A stretch of DNA of 64,000 bases from contig OX381706.1 of assembly GCA_947462335.1 (NCBI GenBank), positions 12,128,784 to 12,192,783 on the forward strand, read 5' to 3'. Position 1 is the stretch's first letter. The number at the start of each line of letters is the position of its first letter. Positions 45,511 through 56,240 of this stretch are shown in pieces. Below the pieces are notes generated by a model, which did no database searches, had not been told where the DNA came from, and was given only the letters and a program-made list of their open reading frames with translations. Position numbers and translations under genes: made by a program. Source of the stretch: Harmothoe impar. Lineage: Eukaryota; Annelida; Polychaeta; Phyllodocida; Polynoidae.

Positions 45511-47735
45511 TAGCGACATTCACCCTTACAGGTTTACCATACACAACACGGGTATGAGGCATGTACAGACTCACACTATGCCACGTCTAACATAGGAAAT
45601 AAAGATGCACATTTTCACACTATATTCACACACATATAGTGCCAAAGGCAATGTTTCATGATTCGTGAGAAAAAGGGAACCTGATCATGAGCTACACTGG
45701 GAGTTGTAGCGTGAAGATGTCGCCCCAAATCAATGTTGTAGCCCCGCGCCTTACAATGGGAGTTGATAGTCACGCACCTTTTCGTTTCACCAGTTCATTT
45801 TACTGTAGGCTACGAGCTTGTGGTGAATTTAGTAATATGCGTATCTATATAAAAAGGCAGGAATTGTTAGTACTATTTCTGGTCATAGTTGGAAGCTTAT
45901 AAACAAGAGGATGTCTCCAAAAGTCTTTCTTCACAACAAAAACACGTCAAATTATTACATGTATACACAGAAAATATTGTGCTATACACACATAGATCTA
46001 GTAAAAACAGGAGCTCCAGCCGCCAAACAGCTATACATGAGTACAGTGTTCATGATAACTTACTACAACAATTTTTCTTCAAAGTATGGCACATCGTGAT
46101 ATTCATTAAAGTGTCTGAACAAACTGCTCTTAAAAATAATTTAGAAACTTTCCATGCAACAATACATTTTGCTATAATGGTACAAAAGAGGAAAAAATTC
46201 CCTTCGTTTCCCTTCTGACTTCTTACCCAAACACCTTGCCCGACCCTTGAACCCTATGCATACCAGACCCTCTTTCACGTCTACACCACCCATGCGTCGA
46301 GAAAGGGTAACTTTTTCAAAATAAAGTTGTGTTTGAATCAGTTTCAGAAGAATCCTTACAACATTGTCTGTAATGGCTATGTTTGCAAACATCTAATATA
46401 AGGAGATCCCTAAGACAATTATCCTTCAGATAGTGTATGGAAGGTTGCAGGATTTTGAGGCATTATTTAGGTACTTGTCCATCACATTTTTAAAATGTTC
46501 AAAAACTTTATCAACAACGTTTCTGAAAAGTCTCCATTTCTTACTGCGTTGATCTATAGCAATGTGTGCTATCTTGCCGCCACAGGGGGCAGGCCGGATC
46601 CAGGCAGGCCCGGTGATAAGGTGACACTACCCAGCGAGTAGAGGAGGCCTATTTCCACTCCCTGCCTGTGCATTCAAGAAGGATTCCAGTTGGAGTTTGA
46701 AGAAATCGCCGAGTTAAGAAGCAAAGTTAAATTATTTTTTCAAAATTAATTCTAGACATTCTCTCTGGTTATTGACACAGTGTCCATGTGCTAATATTAA
46801 ATATGTTTATAGACCCGGATATGCTTGCTCAAGGTAAGTTTAAGTATGATAGACATTGTCCATTGGTCTCTAGTTGTTGGAAATTGTACAATTTCATGGG
46901 ATTTCAGCACTGTACAATCTGTGACTGCACCTACAGATATTGATATCCGTAAGGCCACACTTTTTTATTGGGTTACGGGCCCGCCCATGCAATAGGAAAG
47001 GCCAAAAGCAGAATGGAAATAAAATTGGGAAAATCAACGTTTTTTTATTCCCTCCGATGTGTGTTCCAGAGAAAACAATACAAAGAAAAAATTAAAGTTA
47101 TATGCATTATAATATGCCGTTGGAAAGTTATAATTAATAGGAAAACATGAGCTACACTGTAAAAGGTTGTTGTTCATGAACAGCAAAATATGCTGTTACT
47201 ATATAGTACTTTAGCTGTAAAACATAATACAGCAACCTTTGCTGTACACGTACAATTCTGTTACTGTAGATGCAGGTTCGAATCCCGTAACCAGCAAGCA
47301 GAGGGAGAGAGAGAGTGAAGAGGTTGGAGGGAGTACCATACTCCACAGCTCCAAGTAAATTTTTTCACTTAGACTCCATCCCCATGTTCAAAAAAGATAG
47401 TACCCTGTTAAAGACGTTCACATTGGCCTGATCTGGTGAGACACAGCCTTAAGCGCCATCGTGTGGGTCAAGCGACCCAACAGGATTTAGCAGATGGCAT
47501 TTAGTTTGGTATTTAAGTTTGCATTTAAAGTGAAAATTAAGATGAAAACTCCGACCGAACCCTCCGACCCCGGGCTTGGGTTTCATGACAGCCGCACTCA
47601 CGCCCTTTGTCGATGTGCCTATCAGACCTTCAGTGGCCGATTTCTCAATGGGAAACGATCGCATCATAAGCATAGGCTTTTGTCCAGAGCTTTTGTCCAG
47701 AGCTAGCTTTCGTCCAGAGCTTTCGTCCAGAGAGA

Positions 47736-47837
47736 GGGGGGAGGCAGGGCGGTACGCAGGAAGGCAGGGAGGAAGGGAGGGAGGGAGGGGCGGAGGGAGG
47801 CAGGGAGGGAGGGAGGGAGGCAGGAAGGCAGGGAGGG
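47736..47837 (+). repeat. GGGA/GGCA purine-rich tract, G-quadruplex-prone
   Basis: Many GGG runs are spaced by one to four bases, for example GGGAGGGAGGGAGGGGCGGA. The opposite strand is poly-pyrimidine. It is repeated identically at 49365-49466 in duplication copy 2. Confidence 0.85.
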
Positions 47838-48251
47838 ATGATTATTTGATAGCCATGTATACCTGGACGATTCAGCTATATGTAAGGGGCTGCATGAATC
47901 GTTCACTGCTATATGTAAGGGTTGCATGAATCGTTCACTGCTTTACTTAAGCAATATTAAGCAAAATTAATCGTTCAAACTTGAAAAATGGGCCCCTGTG
48001 CACTCTAAATCCGCACTAAAGCTGTATAACTAAAGCTGTATACCTAACACAATATATGGTTCCGATATCAGACCTACCGTAAAACCTCGTTTATGAACCT
48101 TTAACTCGCGTATTAACCACACTTTGACAAACCCTATAAGTCTCAGAGAGGGTTTTATGGTACTGTCCACTAAATCCACACTAAAACTGTGTAACACAAT
48201 ATATAGACAGAGCTGCACGCTAAAGTGACTGAGTCAGTTGTTACTGCACAA

Positions 48252-48313
48252 GAGCTGACTGCCCCGTACTGCACTAGGCCTGCGACCAGCGTGCAGTACG
48301 GGGCAGGCAGCTC
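48252..48313. repeat. Hairpin at the end of duplication copy 1
   Basis: Two 23-bp arms (48252-48274 and 48291-48313) pair with one mismatch around a 16-base loop, with core CTGCCCCGTACTGCAC. The second copy is 49881-49942. It sits about 30 bp before each TTAAG junction, so a hairpin-stalled fork could have seeded the duplication. Confidence 0.9.
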
Positions 48314-48342
48314 GAGTACAGTAACCATTGAAGAGGTAACTT

Positions 48343-49971
48343 TTAAGAAGCAAAGTTAAATTATTTTTTCAAAATTAATTCTAGACATTCTCTCTGGTTA
48401 TTGACACAGTGTCCATGTGCTAATATTAAATATGTTTATAGACCCGGATATGCTTGCTCAAGGTAAGTTTAAGTATGATAGACATTGTCCATTGGTCTCT
48501 AGTTGTTGGAAATTGTACAATTTCATGGGATTTCAGCACTGTACAATCTGTGACAGCACCTACAGATATTGATATCCGTAAGGCCACACTTTTTTATTGG
48601 GTTACGGGCCCGCCCATGCAATAGGAAAGGCCAAAAGCAGAATGGAAATAAAATTGGGAAAATCAACGTTTTTTTATTCCCTCCGATGTGTGTTCCAGAG
48701 AAAACAATACAAAGAAAAAATTAAAGTTATATGCATTATAATATGCCGTTGGAAAGTTATAATTAATAGGAAAACATGAGCTACACTGTAAAAGGTTGTT
48801 GTTCATGAACAGCAAAATATGCTGTTACTATATAGTACTTTAGCTGTAAAACATAATACAGCAACCTTTGCTGTACACGTACAATTCTGTTACTGTAGAT
48901 GCAGGTTCGAATCCCGTAACCAGCAAGCAGAGGGAGAGAGAGAGTGAAGAGGTTGGAGGGAGTACCATACTCCACAGCTCCAAGTAAATTTTTTCACTTA
49001 TACTCCATCCCCATGTTCAAAAAAGATAGTACCCTGTTAAAGACGTTCACATTGGCCTGATCTGGTGAGACACAGCCTTAAGCGCCATCGTGTGGGTCAA
49101 GCGACCCAACAGGATTTAGCAGATGGCATTTAGTTTGGTATTTAAGTTTGCATTTAAAGTGAAAATTAAGATGAAAACTCCGACCGAACCCTCCGACCCC
49201 GGGCTTGGGTTTCATGACAGCCGCACTCACGCCCTTTGTCGATGTGCCTATCAGACCTTCAGTGGCCGATTTCTCAATGGGAAACGATCGCATCATAAGC
49301 ATAGGCTTTTGTCCAGAGCTTTTGTCCAGAGCTAGCTTTCGTCCAGAGCTTTCGTCCAGAGAGAGGGGGGAGGCAGGGCGGTACGCAGGAAGGCAGGGAG
49401 GAAGGGAGGGAGGGAGGGGCGGAGGGAGGCAGGGAGGGAGGGAGGGAGGCAGGAAGGCAGGGAGGGATGATTATTTGATAGCCATGTATACCTGGACGAT
49501 TCAGCTATATGTAAGGGGCTGCATGAATCGTTCACTGCTATATGTAAGGGTTGCATGAGTCGTTCACTGCTTTACTTAAGCAATATTAAGCAAAATTAAT
49601 CGTTCAAACTTGAAAAATGGGCCCCTGTGCACTCTAAATCCGCACTAAAGCTGTATAACTAAAGCTGTATACCTAACACAATATATGGTTCCGATATCAG
49701 ACCTACCGTAAAACCTCGTTTATGAACCTTTAACTCGCGTATTAACCACACTTTGACAAACCCTATAAGTCTCAGAGAGGGTTTTATGGTACTGTCCACT
49801 AAATCCACACTAAAACTGTGTAACACAATATATAGACAGAGCTGCACGCTAAAGTGACTGAGTCAGTTGTTACTGCACAAGAGCTGACTGCCCCGTACTG
49901 CACTAGGCCTGCGACCAGCGTGCAGTACGGGGCAGGCAGCTCGAGTACAGTAACCATTGAAGAGGTAACTT
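48343..49971 (+). repeat. Tandem duplication, copy 2 (1629 bp)
   Basis: This is a direct continuation of copy 1 with the same contents and order. The near-identity implies either a very recent event, gene-conversion upkeep, or an assembly that placed two haplotypes in series. The sequence after 49976 (GTGACGCTCTG) is unique. Confidence 0.97.
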
Positions 49972-50039
49972 TTAAGTGACGCTCTGTGTTTATTTCAGGG
50001 TTTATTGATGTAAAATAGATCTACAGGCCATGTTTAGTT

Positions 50040-50180
50040 ACTTCCGCGATGTTTGGTTACTTCTGCGGAGTTTGTTTACTTCCGTGGTGCCGCCATTTTG
50101 AATTCCGCGCAGGTCACGTGACCCTCGGTAGCATAGCGACCCCATGGCGACCCCATAGTGACCCCATAGCGACCCCCTAC
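50040..50180 (-). promoter_or_regulatory. CpG-rich promoter-like region with YY1 and E-box motifs
   Basis: It contains a perfect palindrome GGTCACGTGACC (50112-50123, the USF/TFE3 type of E-box) and GCCGCCATTTTG (50089-50100), a canonical YY1 motif. Several CTTCCGCG/CTTCCGTG ETS-like words and an 11-bp tandem AGCGACCCCAT (about 50137-50176) are also present. Read on the minus strand the YY1 word overlaps an ATG (50096-50094) in ATGGCGGC, the arrangement known at many housekeeping gene starts. It continues MAAPRK and then a stop, with GTAAAC two bases before it as a possible donor. A minus-strand first exon is plausible but unproven. Confidence 0.4.
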
Positions 50181-50499
50181 CTCCTTAAGGAGGGTGCAAT
50201 ACGGGTAGAGTGTGCAATACCGGCGAGGGTTATTGCACGCTTCACTCCCATACGGCACTCCCATAGGTTTAACCTTGATAGATCGTATTTACCCTGAAAT
50301 AAATGGGTCTAGATATCAGGCCTATACCATAAAACCTCACATATAAGCTTAACTCGCGTATAACCACACTTACCGCACTGTCCACTAAATCCGCACTAAA
50401 ACTGTATAACACAATATATGGGTTTAGATAAGATGACCACACTGTTATCGTGCAGGCAGCAGGCTGGGCTCACACTGCCCAGCTCTAATGAAATACCCC

Positions 50500-50690
50500 A
50501 CATTGCCCGACCCTATGGGACCTCCGCCTCTGACCCCTGCCCCCTGACTTCCGCCGCGGGTGGTTCTACTTCCGGTAGTGGCGCATTAATCACGAGGCAC
50601 AGCTAAAACAACTGGAGCCTCGTTTTCGTTTTCACTCTGGTCGACTCTTCCCTCACCCGTCCTATCTGTGAGGAGCGCTACCGACCGAGC
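50500..50690. promoter_or_regulatory. CpG-rich stretch with ETS and ISRE-like motifs
   Basis: Words seen are CTTCCGCCGCGGG, ACTTCCGG (about 50571) and TTTCGTTTTC (50624-50633). The last is an exact match to the interferon-stimulated response element core on the minus strand (GAAAACGAAA). The context is CpG-dense relative to its surroundings. No transcript is evident. Confidence 0.35.
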
Positions 50691-51060
50691 TCACAAAAGT
50701 GCACGGACAAGCATTTACAGCGAGTCTTGCAACAATTTTACTAAAGTCTGACAAGCAGAAAAATCTTGATAATTCAGATTGAATATAGAGGTCGCCACGA
50801 AGTGCACTATAAGAGAGTCTTGTTAACCAACCCCTGTCATTCTCGATTAGGCCTACCAATAGTTTCAATGAGGTGTGTCAACATTTTTCTGTGGAACAAC
50901 ATTTAAGACAGAGACTTTTGTAAGATTGGTGTAAGACTCACAGTAAATGTTTGTCCATGCACTCCCATGAACTAGGTGGCATCTGCCTGTGTGGACTGCC
51001 GTCTCTGAGGCTCTTCCACTCACCTCCCTCCTATAGCAATAGGACATATACATAGGAACG

Positions 51061-51470
51061 GTTAAATCTTCAGAGGCAGTATTGCATTTTAATGCAATCT
51101 GCCCTATGTCATCATGATGCATTCATGCAGCCCTGGCAAGTACATGGCCAGGCCTGCATTCCTGCATCATGCCAACTATTTAGGATGGTATAATAAAATC
51201 CCTAGGGTCGGCATGACGCTTGCATGTAGTACTGACAAGTTACACCCCGGGTCTGTATTCATACATCATGACGAAAGGCAGAGCAAAATTGGATGCAGCC
51301 CTGGTGAGTAACTCGCCAGGGCTGCATCATGCCAACCATAAGGAGTGGAAACACTCCGGAACGGTTGGCACCCATGCAGCACCGGCAGTTACTCGCAAGG
51401 GCTGCATTGGTGCATCATGTTCACAAATGTCATCTTTAAGCAAAATCCATCCTTAAATGGTTAAAAGGGT
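51061..51470. repeat. GATGCAT/GAGTAACTCG family member with clean hairpin
   Basis: TTAA near both ends (about 51062 and 51461) encloses alternating CATGATGCAT, GCAGCCCTGG and CCAGGGCTGC words. At 51292-51328, GATGCAGCCCTGG pairs perfectly with CCAGGGCTGCATC over TGAGTAACTCG. It resembles the TTAA element of 35381-35773. Confidence 0.6.
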
Positions 51471-51699
51471 AAAAAATACCCACACTGAAACTGGCACTGA
51501 CCAGTCACAACGCCAACAGGAAACACCAGGCTTGGTGACTGTTGCCACAGTTTCCTCCTAGGTGGCGCAAAAGTTGGATTCCCAATGCTGAGAGCATGAG
51601 GCGTCAGCGTGCCCATTTACAGCCGACTTGGAACAGCTCACTTCCGTTTCCGGTCTTGGCGCAAGTAACTGTAGGGACTGTTTCTTAGGAGCGGAAATA

Positions 51700-51798
51700 A
51701 TGGTCATGTCTCAGGCCTGTGTGGTGGAGCTTATCGCCCGGAAATACGGTCTCTCTCTTAGAGAGAAAGGGAGAGTAATGTCCATAGGGAAGAAGTGG
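51700..51798 (+). CDS. Candidate first coding exon (33 codons to a possible donor)
   Basis: ATG at 51700 and a second in-frame ATG at 51706 follow a stretch with CACTTCCG, TTTCCGG and GGCGC words. The frame reads MVMSQACVVELIARKYGLSL and continues to a possible donor GTAGGC at 51799. Without splicing it closes with TAG about 40 bases later after a G-rich run. Residues 4-27 look like a plausible amphipathic helix, but no family is recognised. The DNA after the donor is repeat-rich, as an intron might be. Confidence 0.25.
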
Positions 51799-52388
51799 GT
51801 AGGCTGGGGGTGGGGGAGCGGAAGGGGTGATATATTATAGTGGTAGGACGTTGTATAGAATAGAAAATTACAAGATATATGTGAAAACGTCAGACAAACT
51901 AAATCCATACAGAACCTATCAAGTCAATTCAATTCCAATTCCAATTTCAAAGCATTTAATTGTTGGCAATTACACAATGTTGGTTCGAGCACAACAAACC
52001 CAGAGGAGAAGGAAATTAATCAATAAAATAGATATAGATACATGTACAAATCAAGTTCCACGACTATGGATACATATTTGTTGAGCCGAATACAACGGAG
52101 TATGCAATGGAATTACCATAGCCATGGACCAGATGAAACTTAATCATGATTTTTACACACATACAAGTGGTTTTATGAAATACAATGATAGAGAATTTCG
52201 ATAAACAACCTCACTTACCTTCATTGCATAGGCATCGATTTGCAACTAGTCTACTTTAATAATAATTGACTCTTTTCAATCTATCCGCTTATTCAAAGCC
52301 GGAATCATTGAGCTAATCCACGCAAAAAAAAGAGTCCCTGGACTATGATAATGTATACATGATGTGTACTGGTGGCTATAGAGTCCAT

Positions 52389-52615
52389 ACACTGAAAAAA
52401 GTAAACTTGTTTCCAGACGAAGTGACTATCATAAAATAAACGAGTTAAAAGTTGTCTAACCTATCAGGTTACCATCCCACGAAAAGAATCTGCCAAGTGG
52501 GTCTTTTATCTCCAGCTAGAAGACCTGCTTCCTTGTCACTTAGACAAGTTTTTGACTTGTTTATTTTATGACCGTCACTTGGAAGAGTCTGGAGACAAGT
52601 TTACTTTTGGAGTGT
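52389..52615. mobile_element. TA-flanked MITE (ACACTGAAAAAAGTAAAC ends)
   Basis: ACACTGAAAAAAGTAAACTT on the left is mirrored by AAGTTTACTTTTGGAGTGT on the right. Subterminal GTGACTATCATAAAATAAAC faces GTTTATTTTATGACCGTCAC. A degenerate relative in the opposite orientation lies about 40250-40440 (TTTAACTCGTTTATTTTATG). Confidence 0.8.
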
Positions 52616-52662
52616 AACCAGTGTAATTTATTACATACTCATCCTCACGTACTAGAATGCAT

Positions 52663-53322
52663 ACACTGTTAGAAGTGAGTAGTGTTCCTGTACACCAAAT
52701 ACTGGGGACAACTTTGGTTCCAGTAGATTGTGCTGTAGACCTACAGCAAGTGAGTTTTTGTATATTTACAGTACTATGTATTGTACAGGGACAGCAGAAT
52801 CTTCTGTTACTGTACAGCAAAATTGATTGTAAATCATAGTCTGAAGCTCCTGGGTTCACCTCCCACTGCTGGTGATATTTTTAACCATCCACGTGAGGGA
52901 AAAACGAATTTTAGGTGGATGTAAAACAAGATGTAAAACAAGAGAAGTGGTTCCACCAAGGATTGAACTCACCGCCTGTGGTGTTGGAGACAGGCGCTGA
53001 TCCATTGCGCCACAGAGCCGGTGTTACAAATGGTCATATTGGGATATAAGCTACCTATACCATGTCTGTATTAAATGAGCTACAGCCTTGTTGCTAAAGA
53101 TCCCTGATGAGAGGTGGCTAGACCTAGGATCGATCCCACGAACTCTCGTGTACATATTACAGGGAAAAGTACTGTAGATCTGTAAGCCACTACCGTAACC
53201 TGCATCTACAGTAACAGAATTGTACATGTACAGTATAATTTGCTGTATTATTATTTACAGCTAAAGTACTGTACACTTACAGCAAATATTGCTGTTCACG
53301 AACAACAACATTTTACAGTGTA
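52663..53322. mobile_element. Composite repeat, uninterrupted reference copy
   Basis: It begins ACACTGTTAGAAGTGAG and ends AACATTTTACAGTGT, so the ends match for 7 bp. Internal order: ACTGTA/TACAGC words; CTCCTGGGTTCACCTCCCA (B-box-like); the minus tRNA-like block; GGATCGATCCCACGA (another B-box-like word on the minus strand); and the terminal TGTACA...TTTACAGCAAATATTGCTG palindrome. It shows the state before the two insertions in the copy that starts at 56742: the sites are 53115-53116 and TA 53267-53268. Confidence 0.8.
52948..53020 (-). repeat. tRNA-like block, tRNA-Arg-like 5' half
   Basis: On the minus strand it begins GGCTCTGTGGCGCAATGGAT, which resembles the 5' half of animal tRNA-Arg(UCU) with its A box, and has a B-box-like GAGTTCAATCC. 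The acceptor strands do not pair, so this is a tRNA-derived repeat. The interrupted copy (56742 onwards) has lost most of it. Confidence 0.6.
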
Positions 53323-53814
53323 AAAGGTAGAAGACTGTTGATTTCAACAAGAGCCGTTGTCTGGCTGCATAGTGTTGTTAACTCGTTAATCTATACTAAA
53401 ATTCCTGTAGTTCGCCTTTATCCAGTACCATTTATAGCTCTAATCTACTATTTACACTATGGTTGCATTTAAAACTATTGTAAACGATAGTCAGATCTCT
53501 AAATGAGCATCACAGAATACCATAGTTTACCAGGAACTATTCTGCAAGCATGGAACTCGTAATTTATCATTATAATTGGATATTAATTGCAAACCATGGT
53601 ATATCAAACTGTGCCATTTTAGTACATTTGATCAAGGATTTGATCATTGATACTATGGTTTACCTTTGTATACCAATATGTAATAACAAAAATGGTTATT
53701 ATATCATTGTTTATCATGGTTGACTTAGGCATAATAGTGTTAATATTTTGCCACTCTGTTTTAAATTTAAAGTGAACCATATTCTAGCTAGTTCGGCATA
53801 CTAGGGCATACACT

Positions 53815-54420
53815 GATATTCTTTGGCTCCCCATACGACCAATCTACGTTAGTTGATATTTTCAGGTTGGTCGGTACTGACCAACTCACCGTAGATAGAT
53901 ATAGACAAAGGCCCATGGCCAGAGGATATTTTGGTATCGTTCCCCCCAAGGTGGGGCTGGGGCGCATCCCACTCAGCCTTTGGCTTCGTGGGATGCGCCC
54001 CAGCCCCACCGAGGGGGGAACGGTACCAAAAATCCTCTGGCCATGGGCCTTTGCCTTTATTTCATGGTTTTTATTCTTCAAAACATGTTTAATTGCATAT
54101 AAATGGCCATAAGAATTTGAACAAATGATGATGTCATAGGCCATATGATACAGGAGGACCGTATCCCATGGGGGGCATGGGATACGGGATTTCTAGTACT
54201 TAAGCATAGTGGTCATCGTATCCACCATGAAATAAAGATAGATATTTATTGTACGAATCGTTCTTAGCAGAACGTTTTTCATCGCACACAGAAGAGGCCT
54301 ATTTCCATTCCTATGAGTATTAGGCCTTAGTCATATCTAGCTTTGCCTTAGTCATTTATAGATATCAGGTCGTCATTCTGACCAAGACCTTTTTTTTATT
54401 ATGATAAATGTGATTTTGAT
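53815..54420. repeat. Dispersed repeat, split copy
   Basis: The outer parts (53822-53890 and 54325-54400) match 40495-40560 and 40612-40690. The inner part, including the palindrome at 53906-54053, is not in that copy, so it is probably inserted. Confidence 0.45.
53906..54053. repeat. Near-perfect 148-bp palindrome
   Basis: The left arm starts CAAAGGCCCATGGCCAGAGG and the right arm ends with its complement. The arms of roughly 63-70 bp pair with a few mismatches, through GGGGCTGGGGCGCATCCCAC at the top. Open frames on both strands across it are mirror images. It is a probable foldback MITE. Confidence 0.9.
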
Positions 54421-54711
54421 ACTCTGCATTCACCATCGTTTTATTCGGCATACTATCCCAGGAAACTGGGGTGAGGCTAGAGCATGCTAGGGCCAGCTAG
54501 GGCGAACTACTTTTGTGCCTAGCTCAAGGGGTGAGGTAGTGTGAGCTTTGGGTGAGGTGCCCTAGCCCTTCCACATGCCCACCCAATCCCACCCAGTGGC
54601 TAGCTGGTGGTGGGGGAACTTGGGTGAGAGGTGGGTGAGGGCTTGCACAAGGTGTGGGTCCGTCCAATGTGCAGTATATATCAGTTACTTATATGTCAAC
54701 ACCTCACATCC

Positions 54712-54785
54712 CCACTGTAGTATAGTGGTCAGCACCGTCGCCTTGTACCCAAAAGGTCCAGGGTTCGTGTCTCGGTCATGTCAGC
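54712..54785 (+). repeat. tRNA-like module 1
   Basis: A box TAGTATAGTGG (54718-54728) is identical to that of several animal tRNAs, and a B-box-like GGTTCGTGTCT lies at 54762-54772. It pairs as an inverted repeat with module 2. Confidence 0.65.
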
Positions 54786-54844
54786 CTACCCACAATTTTT
54801 TCTTCATAAAAATAGAAAATTGAAGATAAAATAGTGGGAAGGTT

Positions 54845-54925
54845 GACATGGCTGAGTCGCGAACCCTGGACCTTTGGGATACAAGGTGACTGTGATGACC
54901 ACTAGACTACCATGTGGGTACAAGG
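54845..54925 (-). repeat. tRNA-like module 2
   Basis: On the minus strand it carries GTAGTCTAGTGGTCATCACA, then CCTTGTATCCCAAAGGTCCA and GGGTTCGCGACTCAG, the same order as module 1. The words outside the B box (TGTCAACC and TGTCAGCC) match as well. Confidence 0.65.
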
Positions 54926-55249
54926 TTGGCATATCTAAGGAACCTATATGTATTGTACATTGGAATGTTTTAACCCTTTGTTCCTAGCATTGTCCTCACA
55001 CAAGCCTGAATCTTGTGCTAGCCCTATCCAACTCTCTGCCATGTTGCCCAAATCCAGGCTTGATGGCTGGGACTGTGTGTCACTGTGGATAAGAGTTGCA
55101 ACAAGGGTTTGCAGTAGCATAAGGAAAGCCCTTATGCAGCTATGATGTGAGTTCTCTCAGTTGCCCCTTGTTTTACGAACAATAGACCAGTGAGATGTAT
55201 TTTGTGGACAATTGTAAAGTTACATCAGTAAAAATAAGAAAAAAAAGTG

Positions 55250-55345
55250 GGTAGGTTGACATGGCCGAGTCTTGAACCCTGGACCTTTCACATACAAAGC
55301 GCCAGTGATGACCACTATACTATTGGATCTGTGTTGGGTGGCCAT
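55250..55345 (-). repeat. tRNA-like module 3
   Basis: Read on the minus strand: TAGTATAGTGGTCATCACTG, TTTGTATGTGAAAGGTCCAG, GGTTCAAGACTCGGCC. It has the same flank GTCAACCTACCCAC as module 2, so these two are direct relatives. Confidence 0.65.
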
Positions 55346-55577
55346 ACATAAAGGAACCTCCATTTATCCACCATGGCAATACACAACCTACTAAATACTG
55401 GTGGGCATGCTTGGGGGACCTTGGGTTAGGTGGTGTGCCAGCACACAGACCAGAGGGTCACCCTCAGTGTGGGTATGGGCAGAGGAGGCTATTCCGCTTT
55501 AGCAGGATGTCCTGTGGACAGCGCCATGTTTGTTGGTACCAGTGTGACCACTCTACCCTACAGCAACCAGCTCAGGG

Positions 55578-56240
55578 AAATCTCGTGGACGAGATTAGGG
55601 TACAAACATGGTCTACGTAATGTGACCGGGTTGTAGCTAGACAATCCTTATGTGACCTGTCCATGATAGTGTAGTGGTTAGCACCATGGCTCTGTGATAC
55701 AAGGTACAGGGGTTCTAATCACTCCCAAGCCAGATGCATCTTTGTAACCCTTTTTATTTCTTTTCATGGTTTTTTGTTACAATATATAAATATTCAGGAT
55801 ACCTATATGTAAGTATTGTTCTGTTTCCATTACCTACTACATTAATTGGTGCACCTCAATTTAACTTATTTCCTAACAATGCTATGAAAAGAAGAATAAA
55901 GGTTGGATGAGGACAATGTAACCCTGCCACTACTCAATCAGAACACTTTTTCCCCACATTGAACTCTACATTTATGGGTCCAGGTGAGATATTGAGATTA
56001 TATTTTTTAATCTCATTATTCTCGGTACTGCTAAACCAACTCGGGAGAACTATCAATTATAAGAAATAAAAAGGGTTACAAAGATGCATCTGGCTTGGGA
56101 GGGATTAGAACTCCTGCACTTTGTATCACAAAGCCACAGTGCTAACCACTACACTATCATGGACAGGTCTCATAAGGATTGTCTAGCTACAACCCACTCA
56201 AATTACTTAGACCATGTTTGTACCCTAATCTCGGACATGA
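55578..56240. repeat. Long inverted repeat carrying tRNA-like modules 4 and 5
   Basis: The left arm is about 55578-55760 and the right arm about 56058-56240. Shared words include TTAGGGTACAAACATGGTCT, GTTGTAGCTAGACAATCCTT, GACCTGTCCATGATAGTG and GATGCATCTTTGTAACCC. Each arm holds one tRNA-like module (GATAGTGTAGTGGTTAGCAC to GGTTCTAATCACTCCC). Module 4 is plus at 55661-55735 and module 5 minus at 56082-56170. The spacer of about 300 bp is AT-rich. Confidence 0.85.

Larger units (their letters stand above)
46714..48342 (+). repeat. Tandem duplication, copy 1 (1629 bp)
   Basis: Every base from 46714 recurs 1629 bp further on. I see three substitutions: T/A at 46926 and 48555, G/T at 47372 and 49001, and A/G at 47930 and 49559. 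TTAAG stands at each boundary (46714, 48343, 49972), a 5-bp microhomology. Content is a composite repeat with ACACTGTAAAA end (47154), a B-box GGTTCGAATCC (47275-47285), a 13-bp tandem CTTTTGTCCAGAG (47683-47732), a GGGA-rich tract, a degenerate TA MITE (48077-48170) and a hairpin (48252-48313). There is no recognised gene, and open frames occur twice because the DNA does. Confidence 0.97.

Noticed and set aside
46577..46592. Second strong CTCF site
   Set aside because: GCCGCCACAGGGGGCAG matches only about 11 of 14 consensus positions. Listed only as a weaker relative.
47576..47929. 117-codon frame present twice (also at 49205-49558)
   Set aside because: It crosses the 13-bp and GGGA repeats and is doubled only because the DNA is tandemly duplicated. 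No family recognised.
50049..50297. Plus (82 codons) and minus (62 codons) frames over the E-box region
   Set aside because: They overlap each other across a tandem AGCGACCCCAT repeat. Only the terminal minus-strand ATGGCGGC is kept as a candidate start.
53788..54144. 118-codon minus frame and 81-codon plus frame
   Set aside because: They are mirror translations of a palindrome.
55411..55636. Two overlapping plus frames of about 69 codons
   Set aside because: They are inside the tRNA-module element and partly within its inverted repeat. No motif seen.
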